Source of the DNA: Oidiodendron maius Zn
Taxonomy: Eukaryota; Ascomycota; Leotiomycetes; Myxotrichaceae
DNA: 64,000 nt
Assembly: GCA_000827325.1 (NCBI GenBank)
Contig: KN832883.1
Location: 208,867-272,866, forward strand
Direction: 5' to 3'
Positions within the stretch are counted from its first letter, which is position 1; each line of letters begins with the position of its first letter. Below the pieces are notes generated by a model, which was not told the DNA's origin, searched no databases, and was given only the letters and a program-made list of their open reading frames with translations. Below, piece by piece: positions 22,601-34,351 of the stretch. Both the position numbers and the translations under genes were made by a program.

Positions 22601-23051
22601 AGAACTCAAGCTACGGGCCATTGCAAGACAATTCCGACAGTTGAGGACGCGCTGAGCAGTTTGGTGACCTTTGGGCCGATGCAAACTTATATTAATAGTA
22701 AGCAAAGTAACTGCTGGTTATATAATCGTATCAGCCCGCCAGAACTAAATGGTGAATGGACGTCTTTTAGACCAAGCCCGACCTAGCTCTGGAGTGGGTA
22801 GCAACAGAAGAATGGTGAGATTACAATGAGGCGAGGATCCAGCCCTGTCGCAAAATATTCCTAATACAGTAAAGCTTTATCAAAAGCCCTCCTGGAAGAA
22901 TGTGATTTTAGCGCATTGTCTGGAAACTCTATTTTACCGTAATACGGAACACTTTTCTAGTATTTCCGGATTAAAAAGGTCTTTTTTCTCATCAATGATG
23001 TCTTGTCCAGCTGTTCCAGTAGCTAAACGGCCTCTCTAACTCCCGTACAGT
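22601..23051. other. intergenic with a MITE fragment
   Basis: The stretch 22933-22984 (ACCGTAATACGG ... TTTCCGGATTAAAAAGG) is an inverted partial copy of the repeat at 2818-2865. The rest is the promoter of the regulator that starts at 23,052. Confidence 0.5.
22933..22984. repeat. partial second copy of the MITE-like repeat
   Basis: About 50 bases match the reverse complement of 2818-2865 with only a few differences (shared words GTAATACGGAA, TTTTCTAG, TTTCCGGATTAAAAAG). No full ends are seen, so this is a fragment. It lies about 70 bases upstream of the Zn2Cys6 gene start, where it could influence the promoter. Confidence 0.6.
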
Positions 23052-25377
23052 ATGTCCGAGTCAACCGTACCAGCCACCAAACGGCGCAGACCAGCCTTGT
23101 CATGCGAACAATGTCGACGTCGCAAGATTAGATGCGATCGCATTTGCCCTTGTGGTCCTTGTAGGCAATCAAAGAATGCTAGATGCACATACAGCCCAAA
23201 TATTAGAGCCATTGACGGCCGCTACGTGAGCCGTGGAGGAAACACCCAACCCCACATCCCGTCGTCCACAGTCCTTCGGTCAGTTGGCCCTCCTGTTGAC
23301 CTGTGGGAGCCACCAACTCCAGAATCGCAACGTTCCACATGTCCCCCAATTGCTCAAGCTTTCACTGGCCGGGTCCATAAGGTAGAACAGTTGGTGTACG
23401 AGCCTTCCGTGGCTGCCAAGATCAGCAACCCTAGCTGTGAAACTCCAGAACCCGATAATCTTAACAGACACCTGCGGGGCACGCTCTCTAAGACGCGTTT
23501 CTTCGGCCAAAGCCACTGGTTGCATTCTTTTGGGATGGTACGAACAACCTCCCCATCCCTAATACCAGGACTAACATGTGTAGTTTGGCCGAATTTCCTG
23601 CGTGAGGGAAAATGGTGGAACGAGTATCCCTTCGTTCAATGATGAGATTTCAAGCTCGGATGTTGGTGGTCTGCTGGAGAGATGCAAGGCCATGGCACGA
23701 GCTGCCAAACTAGGAGTTCATAACGAGTTCTTGGCGGACCCAGCATTCAAGGAGTCAGTTCCGTCTCGGGAACTCGGGGATGTCCTCGTAAGTGCATACT
23801 TCCGGACAGGAGAGTCGGCATACAGAATTCTGCACGTCCCCTCATTCCAAAAAGAGTATGAGAAGTATTGGGAGGAGCCTCTAAATGCGAGCCCGGGCTT
23901 TATCCTGAAGATGCTGCTTGCCATGGCGATTGGGTCATCATTCTACCAAGGGCCTGATGGCGAGACTGTCCGTTCCCAAGCGAAGAAATGGACCTTCGCA
24001 GCCCAGTCGTGGCTCTCGCAGTCGCCACTCGAGAAGCATCGCCTCAACATCTCCGGACTGCAGATCCACTGCCTGCTACTTCTCGCTCGCCAAGCATGTG
24101 GAATCGTGGGTGACCTGATATGGATATCGACCGGTGCCCTCATGCGGGCCGCTTTCAACATGGGTCTGCACCGGGACCCCAAGTATTTTCCGAGGATGAC
24201 ATTTCTGCAAGCTGAGCTTAGGCGGAGACTCTGGGCAACGATCCTAGAGTTCAATGCCCAGTCTTCATTGGACTCGGGGATGAACCCTTTAGTTACGTTT
24301 GATGACTTTGACACAGAGCCACCTGCAAATCTCAACGACGAGGATTTTGATGAGAATACTACCACCCCTCCTATGGCGAGACCAGCCGCAGTCTTCACGC
24401 AGGCCTCTCTCCAGATCCTCTTGCTCCGGTCGCTACAAACACGATTAGAAATTATACGGGTCACAAACGGTTTCCGCTCTGAACCACCATACGAAGACAT
24501 CCTCAAACGAGGTGAGGACCTCAGTAGCGCGTGTAAAGAGAGCAACGCTCTATTCCAGACCTGCCAATCCCAAGAAGAGGTCCCAGGCCCGACCCAATTC
24601 CATGTAAGCATGCCCCAGCACCAAGGCTTCTGCAGCAAACCAACATACCTGTAGCGCAACCTGCATGACATACTTCTCCGCCGCTTCCTCCTCGTCCTGC
24701 ACCGCCCCTTCGCCATCAAGGCCCAAAAAGACCACCGTTACTATTTTTCTCGAAAAGTCGTCCTCGACTGTGCGATCACCATGATGACCTATCCAACTAA
24801 CGCATCCGGTATGACACAACCCCTAAAGCACCTCCCCAGGGATGACTTCACATGTTTTAAAACTTGCGATGGCGGATTCTTCAGAGGCGTCATTATCCAC
24901 AGCGCTATGGCCATACTCCTCGAATTACTCCTACAACTCGAGGAACAAGCCTCGTTTCGTGAACAAAGTAAAGCATTTCGCGAACCTCTGAAACAAATCC
25001 TACGCGATACTATTGAGCTTACCGCGGAGAGGATTGCGATCGCGGAGAATAATCTTAAGGGTCATTTGTTTATTTCCGCGGTTTTGGGACAGGTGGAGGC
25101 TATTGAGGCCGGGACATCTCCCGAGATGGGTGCTGTTGATGGCGCAATGAGAAGTGCAAGGGCGTCGTATGAACTCTTAGCTGCCAGGGTTCCCTCTCTT
25201 ACTGCCGAACGAGAGGCAGAGTCGCAAGAGGCCCTTGTTTCGAACACTGGAGGCGAGATGCTTATTATACAGGACCAGGCAGCAATGGATCTCGCGATAC
25301 AGAATTGGAATATAGATTTTTTCGACCTGCCGGACTCTTGGCGTTATTCTGGGTTTGAGGAGGACAAATGCTGGTGA
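23052..25377 (+). CDS. Zn2Cys6 transcription factor with fungal_trans domain
   Basis: Three exons, 23052-23537, 23584-24603 and 24655-25377, exactly 743 codons with the stop. The zinc cluster is at residues 17-46 (ALSCEQCRRRKIRCDRICPCGPCRQSKNARCTY), with one extra Cys. A linker is followed by TLSKTRFFGQSHWLHSF, a strongly conserved motif before the fungal_trans domain. Then come ILHVPSFQKEYEKYWEEP, GALMRAAFNMGLHRDP and ELRRRLWATILEFNAQSSLDSGMNPLVTFDDFDTEPP, which identify PF04082. After the last intron LRRFLLVLHRPF continues the domain. The regulon is unknown. Location between an SDR relic and a receptor gene gives no clear target; the cluster 9 kb downstream is possible. Confidence 0.92.
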
Positions 25378-27126
25378 GAAGAGCGTTCAAACAAAAATCC
25401 ATAAACGTTGCACCAGTGACTTTTCTTCGTGGTTTGATAACTAGCGAGAAATATTGTGAGGACCACTTAAGCCAGAGTGCTGGAGTGCTGAACGACTCAA
25501 TTTTCGCAGGCATACAGTACATTTGGTACTGCTTATGTATTTAATAGGCTTCTCCCACTGTGGTGGCAGTTCAAGTCGTCAACTCTAGGTCTAGTATTGC
25601 AACAGTAGCCAATGACTCGCTGGGTCATCTGACATGGCTTGGCTCAGAACCAGCTCTGCTTCTGCTCAGGTTAACTCAGGTTTGCTCAGGCCTGCTCACC
25701 TTATTCACACACTTACTAGATAATCCGTCTCTCACACTGCAAGCCCGAGAGAGTGCATCCAAACATCATCCTGATCGTCTGGCAAATAGGCCCAAGTCCG
25801 ATGTAAATTTAAAAAGTGCTAGGTTCTTCGTGTCTGAACATCAGCAGTTTCGACAGAGCCACAATATGCCGGGGCTGGGGATAGTGGGGAGGCATGGCGT
25901 CTGCTTGATACAGAGAATGTTGATCCTGAAACTGAGGATAATGATTATTGCAGAACGCCTTTGTTTTAGAGTGCAGAATGATGCTACGTGAATATTGTAG
26001 AGCGTCCTCCAAGCAGAGATGGATGTTAAACCCAATTCAAAATCCCGCAGAGATCTTCCAAGGGCCACGCACCACAGTCGGATGCTACTGAGAGAGGCAC
26101 CCAGCCGTAATAAAACTGTTGATGGAAACCGGCCAAGTCGATGTGAATTTGAAAGATGACGGCCGAGCTCCTCTAGGTTCTCGGGATTCCGATGGACATT
26201 CTGGACGTTGTTGGGTTCAATGACGAATTTAGATATACTAGAGGCGTCAAAGTGATTGAACGTAGTGCTCTCGCCACTCAGGTGTAGGCCATGTCATTTG
26301 GGAAGTTGATGGGAGCAAGACCGGAAGGCGGTGCTTGGGCACTACGCGGACCCAGGCTACACTGCCCGGCCTTTGCCGTACTATTGTGGCTAATTTTAAC
26401 ACGAGATGCCCCTATCCATACAAGCAGATACCAGAATTGACACTGGCTCGAGAGTGTTGATTGGCTGAGCAAAAGCGACGATGTCGCCATCACTTTATCC
26501 GCAAAGCCTTTCGTCTCATATCGATTTAACCCAAAGCAGCCAACGATGCGAGCAAGTGCCGAAAGCGCCAAGGCTGCGAGTGCGTTAGTCACCGGGTTGC
26601 CCTGTTCAGTGAGCTTGTGCCGCAATTGTGCTCTCCTTTCCCTCCTCTGCCGGGTTGCGGCACAGCAGCGCAGAACACGCCCCGCCGTCTACAGTACTGT
26701 AGTATGGACGCTTCCAACGGCTGGAGAAGTTAAGTAGTACAGTAATAGATCCGACTAGGCTGTTTGCAATGTAGCACGCCGATGTTTCCGCACCGCTCCT
26801 GCAATAATAGGTACGAGGCGTGCTTTCCCCCTCGGGACGGAGGCCAGAATAAGCACAGTTCCTGAACGATGGCTGTCGACAGCCGTTGCTGCTGCAGGTT
26901 GCTCTTGCATCAATGTACCATCATGACGGGCATTGCCTTATCAAGGGTCTGGCCTCAGTGAGCTTCCCCACCAGTCCCTTCGTCCACGCGATCGATGGGC
27001 ATATATCTAGCGGCCACCCGTACCGGACTCGAGTGGGATTGCTTTACATTAATCACTCTGATTCTTGCTCCTTTCCCCTCTTCCATGTGGCGTGAGCGAA
27101 TTCTCGAATCGTTCCCAGGTTAAGCG
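25378..27126. other. intergenic with an ankyrin relic
   Basis: Apart from the ankyrin relic there is no supported gene. GCTCAGG words are repeated at 25,660-25,700 (TCTGCTCAGG, TTTGCTCAGG, GCCTGCTCA). The minus ORF at 26,278-26,625 has no motif I recognise. Confidence 0.4.
25780..26190 (+). pseudogene. decayed ankyrin-repeat gene fragment
   Basis: Two degenerate ankyrin units can be read: RLANRPKSDVNLKSA near 25,780-25,820 and AVIKLLMETGQVDVNLKDDGRAPL near 26,100-26,175. They match the fungal pattern VKLLLETGKVDVNLKDxxGRTPL. An NDYCRTPLF word lies between them. Stops and shifts separate them, so this is a relic. Ankyrin genes of this kind are abundant and rapidly lost in fungi. Confidence 0.5.
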
Positions 27127-28525
27127 ATGATGGCGATATCGAACATCGGGTTGAATGCAATTATCCTCGCAAGCATCGTTTATGCCCTAGACGTCCTCGC
27201 CGTGGCCTTGCGAGTATATTGTAGACATCTGAAGAAGAGAGCACTTGGTCTCGACGACTACTGTGCCATCATTGCGCTGGCAAGTCCTTGTTTCTACTTC
27301 AAGGCTTAGCGATGGAGCTGACGGACGTCTAAGATTGCTTGCTCTGGAGACATGGTCGCCGCCACGATCGGTACGTGTGAATGCGGGCGCCTGCGTCAAT
27401 GCTATTTATAAATGACTGATGCCGTTCATAGCGATTGTCGAAGGTGGTATGGGATTTCACCTCACCGAGCTCACTAATCCGCCCAAACAACTCGCCATTC
27501 TAGGCAAGGCAAGTCGCTCCTAGCCGAGCCCCCTTGGCGATACATAGCTTATACTAACTCGATCCTTAGTGCCTCATGCCTCTCCAAATATTCTGGTCTA
27601 TGAGCAATACATTTGTGAAGCTATCGATCTGCTTTCTCTATGTAATTCATGCATGTCTTCCCCCGTACGTCCTCACGGGCAGCTAACCGTCACCTGAGAT
27701 CACCATTTTCCGCGTGCGGGAATTTCGCATCGCAACATTTGTTTGCATTGGACTGTCCATAGCATATATGGTAGCCGTCATTCTTGAAAGTGGGACTATC
27801 CACTTCTACTTTTTTCGATCCTGCACTGACAATGTGGGCCAATTGATAGCCCTTTTAGTATGCCGACCGATAGCTTATAACTGGAATCACATGATCGAGG
27901 GCCGTTGTTACAATCAACAGGAAGCGTTAGAGGCGGTAGGCATTGTAAATCTCTTGACCGATCTCTTGATCTTCATCCTCCCCATGCCAATGTTATGGGG
28001 TCTCCAACTCCCCCTCGGCAAGAAGATTGGTCTCACAATTACATTTGGAATTGGTCTAATGTATATACTAAATGGCATACATACGATAGAGCGTGACATG
28101 CTAACAAAGTCTAGCGTCTGTGCCTTTAGTACTATTCGAGTTGTGGAGTTTGCAACATTGGTTTGCCCCATTAATTGGTTTCATGTTGACCGGTCACTAA
28201 CCACGCTTTGTAGGGCTTCTCGGATTTCCCTTACGTGGTGGGTAAGGTTGCATACTGGTCGCTCCTTGAACCAGGCTTCGGTGTGATCTGCTGTTGTATT
28301 CCCGTACTCCAGCCTGTCGCTAGCAAGTTTGGCAAAACGTCGCTGTGGTCAAAGCTCACACCCGTGTTCTCTTCTAGCCTGAAAAACCGGAATAGTAAAT
28401 ACAATGGCGAAGAAGATGGGAAAAAGATCCGACGTATTGACGATGGGTTATATCCACTGACTGATATAAGTCTTGACCAAGACTCTGAGCAGAAGGGAGA
28501 ACACGCTACGCCATATGCCGTGTAG
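27127..28525 (+). CDS. PTH11/rhodopsin-domain seven-helix integral membrane protein
   Basis: Eight exons: 27127-27279, 27334-27370, 27432-27508, 27570-27641, 27699-27789, 27850-28060, 28115-28160 and 28214-28525, exactly 333 codons. The fungal rhodopsin-domain family (DUF3328-unrelated, PF20684-like) is shown by ALRVYCRHLKKRALGLDDYCAI, GGMGFHL, FVKLSICFLY, LLVCRPIAYNWNH, a Cys-rich NxxxGRCYN loop, EAVGIVNLLTDLLIFILPMPMLWGLQLP, and VVEFATLGFSDFPYVVGKVAYWSLLEPGFGVICCCIP. Seven helices and a polar cytoplasmic tail are plausible. There is no CFEM domain at the N-terminus. Such proteins are thought to sense surface or chemical cues at the plasma membrane. Introns 1 and 3 use GC donors (GCAAGT), which no GT alternative replaces in frame. 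Confidence 0.88.
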
Positions 28526-30467
28526 AGACCTAGAACAACGCCGCTGGATCCGGGGCACGGTATTAAGGCCACGGAAATTGTATACAGAAGATCATGCCTA
28601 GGTGAATTGCTCATAAATCATTGGAAGATCAATCTTTCGGACGTTAAGATGATGGATAAGCATGCAAAGCGCATAGCTGCCGTGAGGGTCTCTAGACTTA
28701 ATGGCACTAGAAACGTGTACTGTACATCGCTACAAAATTATGCTTCCTATGAGCCATGGGGTGTTCTCTTAAGTTGCAAGAGATGTTGGAGGAGATACAT
28801 CGTTAGTGCATTCGATTTAGAGACGTGTCTCCGTGCGACAGAAGCTGTGGTTGCCCAGGCAACGGGAGACCAGCAGGATCCTGTCATGCAGGAAACGGTT
28901 GTAATCACTTGGAGGATCACGCTTGTGTATTTTTGTCAGGAAAACCATATTATTGACAACTTTTCTGTAAATAGCCGATATTTTGTACAATCGCGGTTCC
29001 CTCTACTTCATCTGTACTTTAATCAGTACTCTAAGAAGAAGGCGAATTTCCTGATTTATTTAAAGTTAGCTCTTTACCTGTCTAGTTTGCTTGATAAGTG
29101 CTTTGTACAATTTAATATTTGATATAGAGAGGTAGTTCAAGGCTAATGTCGGGAAGCCCAACTAGTCCGATAATATATAGATGGCTACGACTAAGAGCAT
29201 AAGCAATTTGGGGAAGTACGGCGAGGATAAGGATGTAGTGTCTTGACGTAGCTAGAGTTGCAGATTAGAATATAGCGGGTTCCCATGCTTCCTTATATGC
29301 GCTCCTCGGTACTCTTTCCATTTGCCCGTCACTTATGGTATTAAATAGCTTTAATAGGAATTCGGGCCATGTAGGGAGCGGTTTTAAGTCTGAGATGTTG
29401 GCACCGCTTCGAAGCGGGACTTCACGCCCCTTCACCAGGCGAGATTTGAAATCCAGAGCTCACGGTAGAGTAAAACGGTCGCATTGGGTAAACCGTAATA
29501 ATAGACAGGGACGATGGTTTAAACTTCCGTTAAGCTGCGACGCCCAGGAACCGCTGTCCTACTAATAATTCTGCTTACTAATAATTCTGGCCGCTGGAAG
29601 TAACTTGCGGTAGTCTCTATAATGGCCATCGTAACACCAGATGCTTCTTATCGAATCATATAGAAAGGTCTACTTTATACCGTATTTTCAGTCCCTGGAC
29701 TATACTAGGATGCAACTGTACCGTACGAGCCATCTATTGGCAAGGTTAAAGCAGCAGCAGCTCGGGTCCAGAGACGGAAGGGGCAAATGTCATGAGGACA
29801 TTCCCATACTGAACTACCTGATACACGACTGTTTGCTCTACAGTAGGTTTGCAATCCATAAATACAAATATTACTAGAGAAAGCTCCACATCTCGATATC
29901 ATGAGATTAAACGTAGTTCCTCTTTAATTTGTCCACCAATTAAGGTGTAGAGTTAGCTTATTGTTTATTTATTCCAGACACAGTATACTCACGCAATTTA
30001 AATTTTAGAAAAAGTAGTCAAGACTAATCGCGCAGGTACAGCATGTGATACTATGACTCCATGATTTAATCATTTAATCTATTAATTGTTCAATTGTTCA
30101 ATCATAATTTTCTTCTGAGCCCCGAGGCCGTAACCCGATGCCGCAACCCCCGGTGCCGTTACCTCCGAAGCCGTTACCTCCAATGCCGTTACCACCGATG
30201 CCGTACCTAAGCCCGCTCAGCCCACATTGGTGGAGGAGACAACAGTGGAATAACATCAAGATCGCTAGTTTGAAGTAGCAAGTTACTGTACATCTTACGT
30301 CCGAGCTTAGAAGCGGAACTTGTAACCTATTTCTGCGATGCCCGTCACTGCCGAACCACCTTTGACTTAAAAATGACTTGCAACTCAAACTTTCGCTGAA
30401 GACGTCTATTATATTGTCCACGCATCGTAGGCTGAAAAGGCAACATCCACATTGCATGTTACAAAAC
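28526..30467. other. intergenic, mostly AT-rich, with a minisatellite
   Basis: A 171-codon open frame at 28,607-29,122 starts with TTG, has biased AT-rich codons and no motif, and I do not accept it as a gene. The region 29,130-30,100 shows nothing recognisable. The 15-bp minisatellite is listed separately. Confidence 0.4.
30122..30210. repeat. 15-bp minisatellite, about 5-6 degenerate units
   Basis: The unit is close to CCGATGCCGTTACCT, with copies such as GGTGCCGTTACCT, GAAGCCGTTACCT and AATGCCGTTACCA. The minus strand would read Gly-Gly-Asn-Gly-Ile repeats, but no gene surrounds it. It is about 260 bases upstream of the SDR start. Confidence 0.85.
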
Positions 30468-31407
30468 ATGGCGAATCCAGTATGGCTTATTACCGGTGCC
30501 TCGAACGGCTTTGGGCTCGCTCTGGCTCGAACTGCCCTCGCGGCTAAACACCGTGTAATCGGATCTGTTCGCAACAAAAACGCATCCACAAACGCTGTTC
30601 GTGAGATTGTTGAGAATGGTGGGCATGTCATCGAAGTCGATATGACAGAGCCGCAGTCAAACATTCTTACCAAGGTCCAAGAGGCAGAGTCTATCTATGG
30701 ACGGATAGATATTCTCGTCAATAATGCTGGCTACTCAGTTCTGGGTGGTATTGAGCAGTTTAGGCACGTATAATGCTTTATATCCATTTTCCCCGTCCCA
30801 GAAACTGGTCCCAAATTAATGGTTTCTTAGCGAAGATGAAGTGCTGCGCCAATATCGGACGAATGTGTATGGTCCATTATTCACCACACAAGGAGTTCTC
30901 CCGGGTATGCGAATGCGCCGCAGCGGGTTTATTGTGAACATGAGTAGCGTTGGTGGACAAGACTCGCAGGCCGGGGGTGGCCTTTACGGTGCATCCAAAT
31001 TTGCTCTAGAGGGAATGTCAGAGTCCATATACCATGAGGTCAAGGAGTTTGGCATTGGGGTACTGATTGTTGAGCCTGGTTTATTCCGAACAAACTTTCT
31101 ACACGCACTACAAACTCCTAAGAAGCCATTACCAGAAGGGTATAAAGGATCCATCGTTGAGAGCACGTTAAATTTGTTTCCTAGCATGGTTGGGAAGCAA
31201 AAAGGCGATCCAGATAAAGCTGTCCATCGCTTGTTTGAGGTGGTCTCGGGAGAAGGCAATGATGGGAAGCTACATGGAAAGGTCCTACGCTTACCATTGG
31301 GAATGGATGCTATCGATCGAATTGACAAAAAGGCAAGGACAGTACTTGAGGATGTGGCAGAGGCGAGGAAGTTGGAAGAGGAGGCTAGCTCGGCGTTTGG
31401 AATTTAA
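30468..31407 (+). CDS. short-chain dehydrogenase/reductase (classical SDR)
   Basis: NAD(P)-dependent oxidoreductase of 290 residues in two exons, 30468-30763 and 30831-31407. The cofactor loop is TGASNGFG, the next strand is DILVNNAGYSVLGG, and the active site shows FIVNMSSVGG (Ser), then LYGASKFALEG (YxxxK), then VEPGLFRTNF (PG motif). The catalytic Asn is in YRTNVYG. All key residues are present. The intron boundary fits only a GC-AG intron (AG|GCACGT ... CTTAG), joining IEQF to SEDEV. A start 12 bases earlier (MLQN) is possible. The family oxidises or reduces many alcohols, so the substrate is open. Confidence 0.92.
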
Positions 31408-32716
31408 CAACCCCTCCCTCGGTCGCAACTTTACTTCATTGCTTCTCTCGGGTCCTTGTTCCATTATTCTGAACCCATCCAGGCTTCTACAACGTTCAAC
31501 TATTTACTTTTACATTCTGTATCTACATTAGACGAAAGTGCTTAGATTACCAGAAAATCAATATTCACAACATAGGCACTATTACATCTGCAGTCACAGT
31601 TATCTCTCTCTGCTCACTGTCGTCTCCCTTTAGAACGGTTTGGCCCTTTACAATCTCTTCGTATAAAGCAATCCTCCTCTCTCTATACTAGCTCATTTGA
31701 TATTCCTTATAGGCTTGAAGAGTAGAACATGGCTAGATGCCTTCTATTTCTAGGGACTGCATCCCCTTAAATCATTAATCCACCTTAAACCAACCCTCTA
31801 ACATCTCACCATTTCCAAATGCCTCACCCCACTTATCCAACGGGACAAATACCTGCAATAGAACTCTTGAAGTAAATTACTCCAACTATTCCTTTAAGAA
31901 ATCCATGGTAGAAGCTGCAAAGATAATTAGTTCTCTAATAAGTGTCAGAAGAACTCTTGTCCCTGAGTGTAGTATACATATGACGTCGGTCATGTTCTCC
32001 TGCACGTATCGCAGAGAGATAGAAAAAAGACACACTGCGAGAACTGGGGACATCAGAATGGAAAAGCGGAATATTAACTCCGACCATACGCTAGAAAAGC
32101 ATTGCGGTCGCTCCCTTCCCAATCTTACTATATTGATGGCAGGTGTTAATGCGTCCACTTGTTCTAGACGAAGCTGACTTTGTCGAGTATCCAAGCCCGA
32201 ATCGTCTGTTGCTTTAATAATATTTAGCCCCAGTAGAGCAGGTATTGTATGGCTGGTATGTTCACAACAGCCGAATCGTAAAACATGATGGCTAAGCAGT
32301 CACGTGATTGGGGTAATGATGGTGAATCGTTTCTGCAATATCGGGGGGGGCGCGATACTTCGATTAAAACATCTCCGGATGTCGGGTAAATACTTGCTTG
32401 CACTTAACAATATAATTGGCCGAAAGTCCTGCAGGCTGTTTCTGTAGCTGACGAATTATGGATAAAGAGAAAGCCCGCCAAGGCGAATGCTTGCGTTAGA
32501 TTGGATACAAGTGCGAGACCTTGAACAGGGGTCGGCCGTGCCGTACCCAGCACAGCTCAAATGCACCAACGTTCTTATTGTCATTATCATTTTCAAAAAG
32601 CAAGCACATGTTCATCATATAATAATAAGAAATAGGATATAACATTTTGAGTCGCCAATTACTAGTTGTTTTTGGAATTTCTTACAGAAGTGAACGGATA
32701 TATGCAGGCTATTAAA
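31408..32716. other. intergenic, AT-rich
   Basis: No gene is supported. The minus ORF at 31,886-32,194 (102 codons) has no motif I recognise. A G-run lies at 32,343-32,350. Confidence 0.45.
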
Positions 32717-33876
32717 ATGGAGGATAAGGGTGGACTAAAATTCAAACAGGAAATCCAACAGGTCAGTAGAAATGGCAATTTCCTCTGGCTCGCAAAGAAA
32801 GAGTGCATGATAGGAGCAAAGAAAAGACTTCGAAATCATGGCCTTGCTTAACGCTACACTCCTATATGCAACGTTGGAGATAAAGTCAGCGCGGCTCACT
32901 GTATTCGAAATGACTAACACACTATATAAATAGATGATGTTCGTCTCCGGCGAGATGGCAGAACCTTCCATTGAGGTTCTGAAAGTGATGGAAGAAATAG
33001 TTCGCGACCAAGTTGTCGAGATGGTAAACTTCCACATGACACGCAATACAGCAACTACTAATTCAAATATATTAGTTAGCGATAGCCAATGGCCTAGCCT
33101 CGCGCCGAGCCTCTCGGTTTATTACAAACAACGACATAATATTCCAATTCCGACATGACGCGCTCAAAGTCTCCCGCATTCGGAGTTTTCTCGCCTGGAA
33201 GGACTTTCGAAAGAATGCAAAGGATGAAGATAAAGATGCTGCTGGGGACCCAACTATAAGTGACAACGAGGACGATATTGCGAATAAAGTCAAAAAGGAG
33301 ATACAACCGCTCCCGTGGGACATAGGTTCATTCTACAACCAGACTGTTCCGGCAGACTTGAAAGAAGAAGAAGAAGAAATGGATCGGGCGAATTTTTATC
33401 GACTCCAAAGAGAAGATGAGAGAACCAAGAATATGACAAAGGATGAGTATATTACTTGGTCAGAATATCGACAGGCTTCTTTTACCAGAAGGAAGGTTAA
33501 GCGCTTTAGGGAGTGGGCTGGAATTGGTGTTATTACTGAGTGCAAGGATAATGAAGATGTGATGGACATTCTTGGGTTTTTGATCTGTGATATGGTGCAT
33601 GGGATTACTGAAGAAGCGTTGAGGGTTAAGGAACAAAATAATATCCTGATGAATGGAATGGATAATGGAGATCTCGGTTCTCGCAAACTGGGTAAAAATG
33701 ATGTGCGAGGACTATTTGATCGCACTACTGAAGAAAGAATTGCCTTCCAACCGAAACACATTCGGCAAGCCCTTGTAAATTTGCAAGGAAAGGCAAGGAA
33801 AGGCCGAGCGATATTCAGTGGGGCGAGGGCCCAGCAGAAGATGCCACTACAACTTGTAAGCGTCCTTCAGACTTGA
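32717..33876 (+). CDS. SPT3-like SAGA/TFIID-type histone-fold subunit, divergent
   Basis: Three exons, 32717-32761, 32934-33023 and 33076-33876, give about 311 residues, close to the usual SPT3 length. The N-terminus FKQEIQQMMFVSGEMAEPSIEVLKVMEEIVRDQVVEMV is the first histone fold. RHDALKVSRIRSFLAWKDFRKNAKD continues it. PWDIGSFY, EDERTKNMTKDEYITWSEYRQASFTRRKVKRFREWAG and VMDILGFLICDMVHGITEEALRVKEQNN form the conserved linker and second histone fold, and LFD ... IAFQPKHIRQALVNLQ follows. SPT3 delivers TBP to promoters in SAGA. Several normally fixed positions differ, so this may be a second, divergent copy. The last codons are uncertain because a GTAAGC donor lies at 33,856 and a further 3' exon could exist. 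Confidence 0.82.
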
Positions 33877-34351
33877 TTCATGAGTAACTTGTTGGATACT
33901 AATAGATGAGTTTTAGATTTAAGCCAGACGACCGAGTGTTTGTACTTCGATTAGAAGCGAAGGTTTCCTCTAAAAACTATAGGTAGTTACAGTTGAAATA
34001 TTGCTTTCAACATGCTCTATATAAATCCCTCAATATATCGCCAGTTTATGGCACCTTTCCTTTACCAATACCAATTAGCTTATTTCTAACGTAACGTACT
34101 GGAATCAACTCTCTAGTGTAGGAGTATCCGTCCGGATTACCGGGATCGGACGGTGGCCGTTTAAAAATTGCTGGTCTTCTTTAGGCTTTGGAGTGGATCG
34201 TTACATGTAGGGACATCGGTCAATCTACGGATGATATCAAATGTCGCTAATAACAGGGATAAAACTCATGCTTTTGCCTAGTAAGTTATTAAATTGCTGA
34301 GCCAAAGCTAACTCATATAACGTGCCCCTGTTCTGTACCACTTTGCGCCAC
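33877..34351. other. intergenic
   Basis: The 3' regions of the convergent SPT3-like and O-methyltransferase genes lie here. I see no gene or repeat of note. Confidence 0.5.

Noticed and set aside
26278-26625. 115-codon minus ORF
   Set aside because: Ala/Leu-rich start without homology, and the plus strand gives an equally plausible chance ORF.
28607-29122. 171-codon plus-strand ORF
   Set aside because: It starts with TTG, lies in AT-rich DNA and shows no family likeness; open length alone is not enough.
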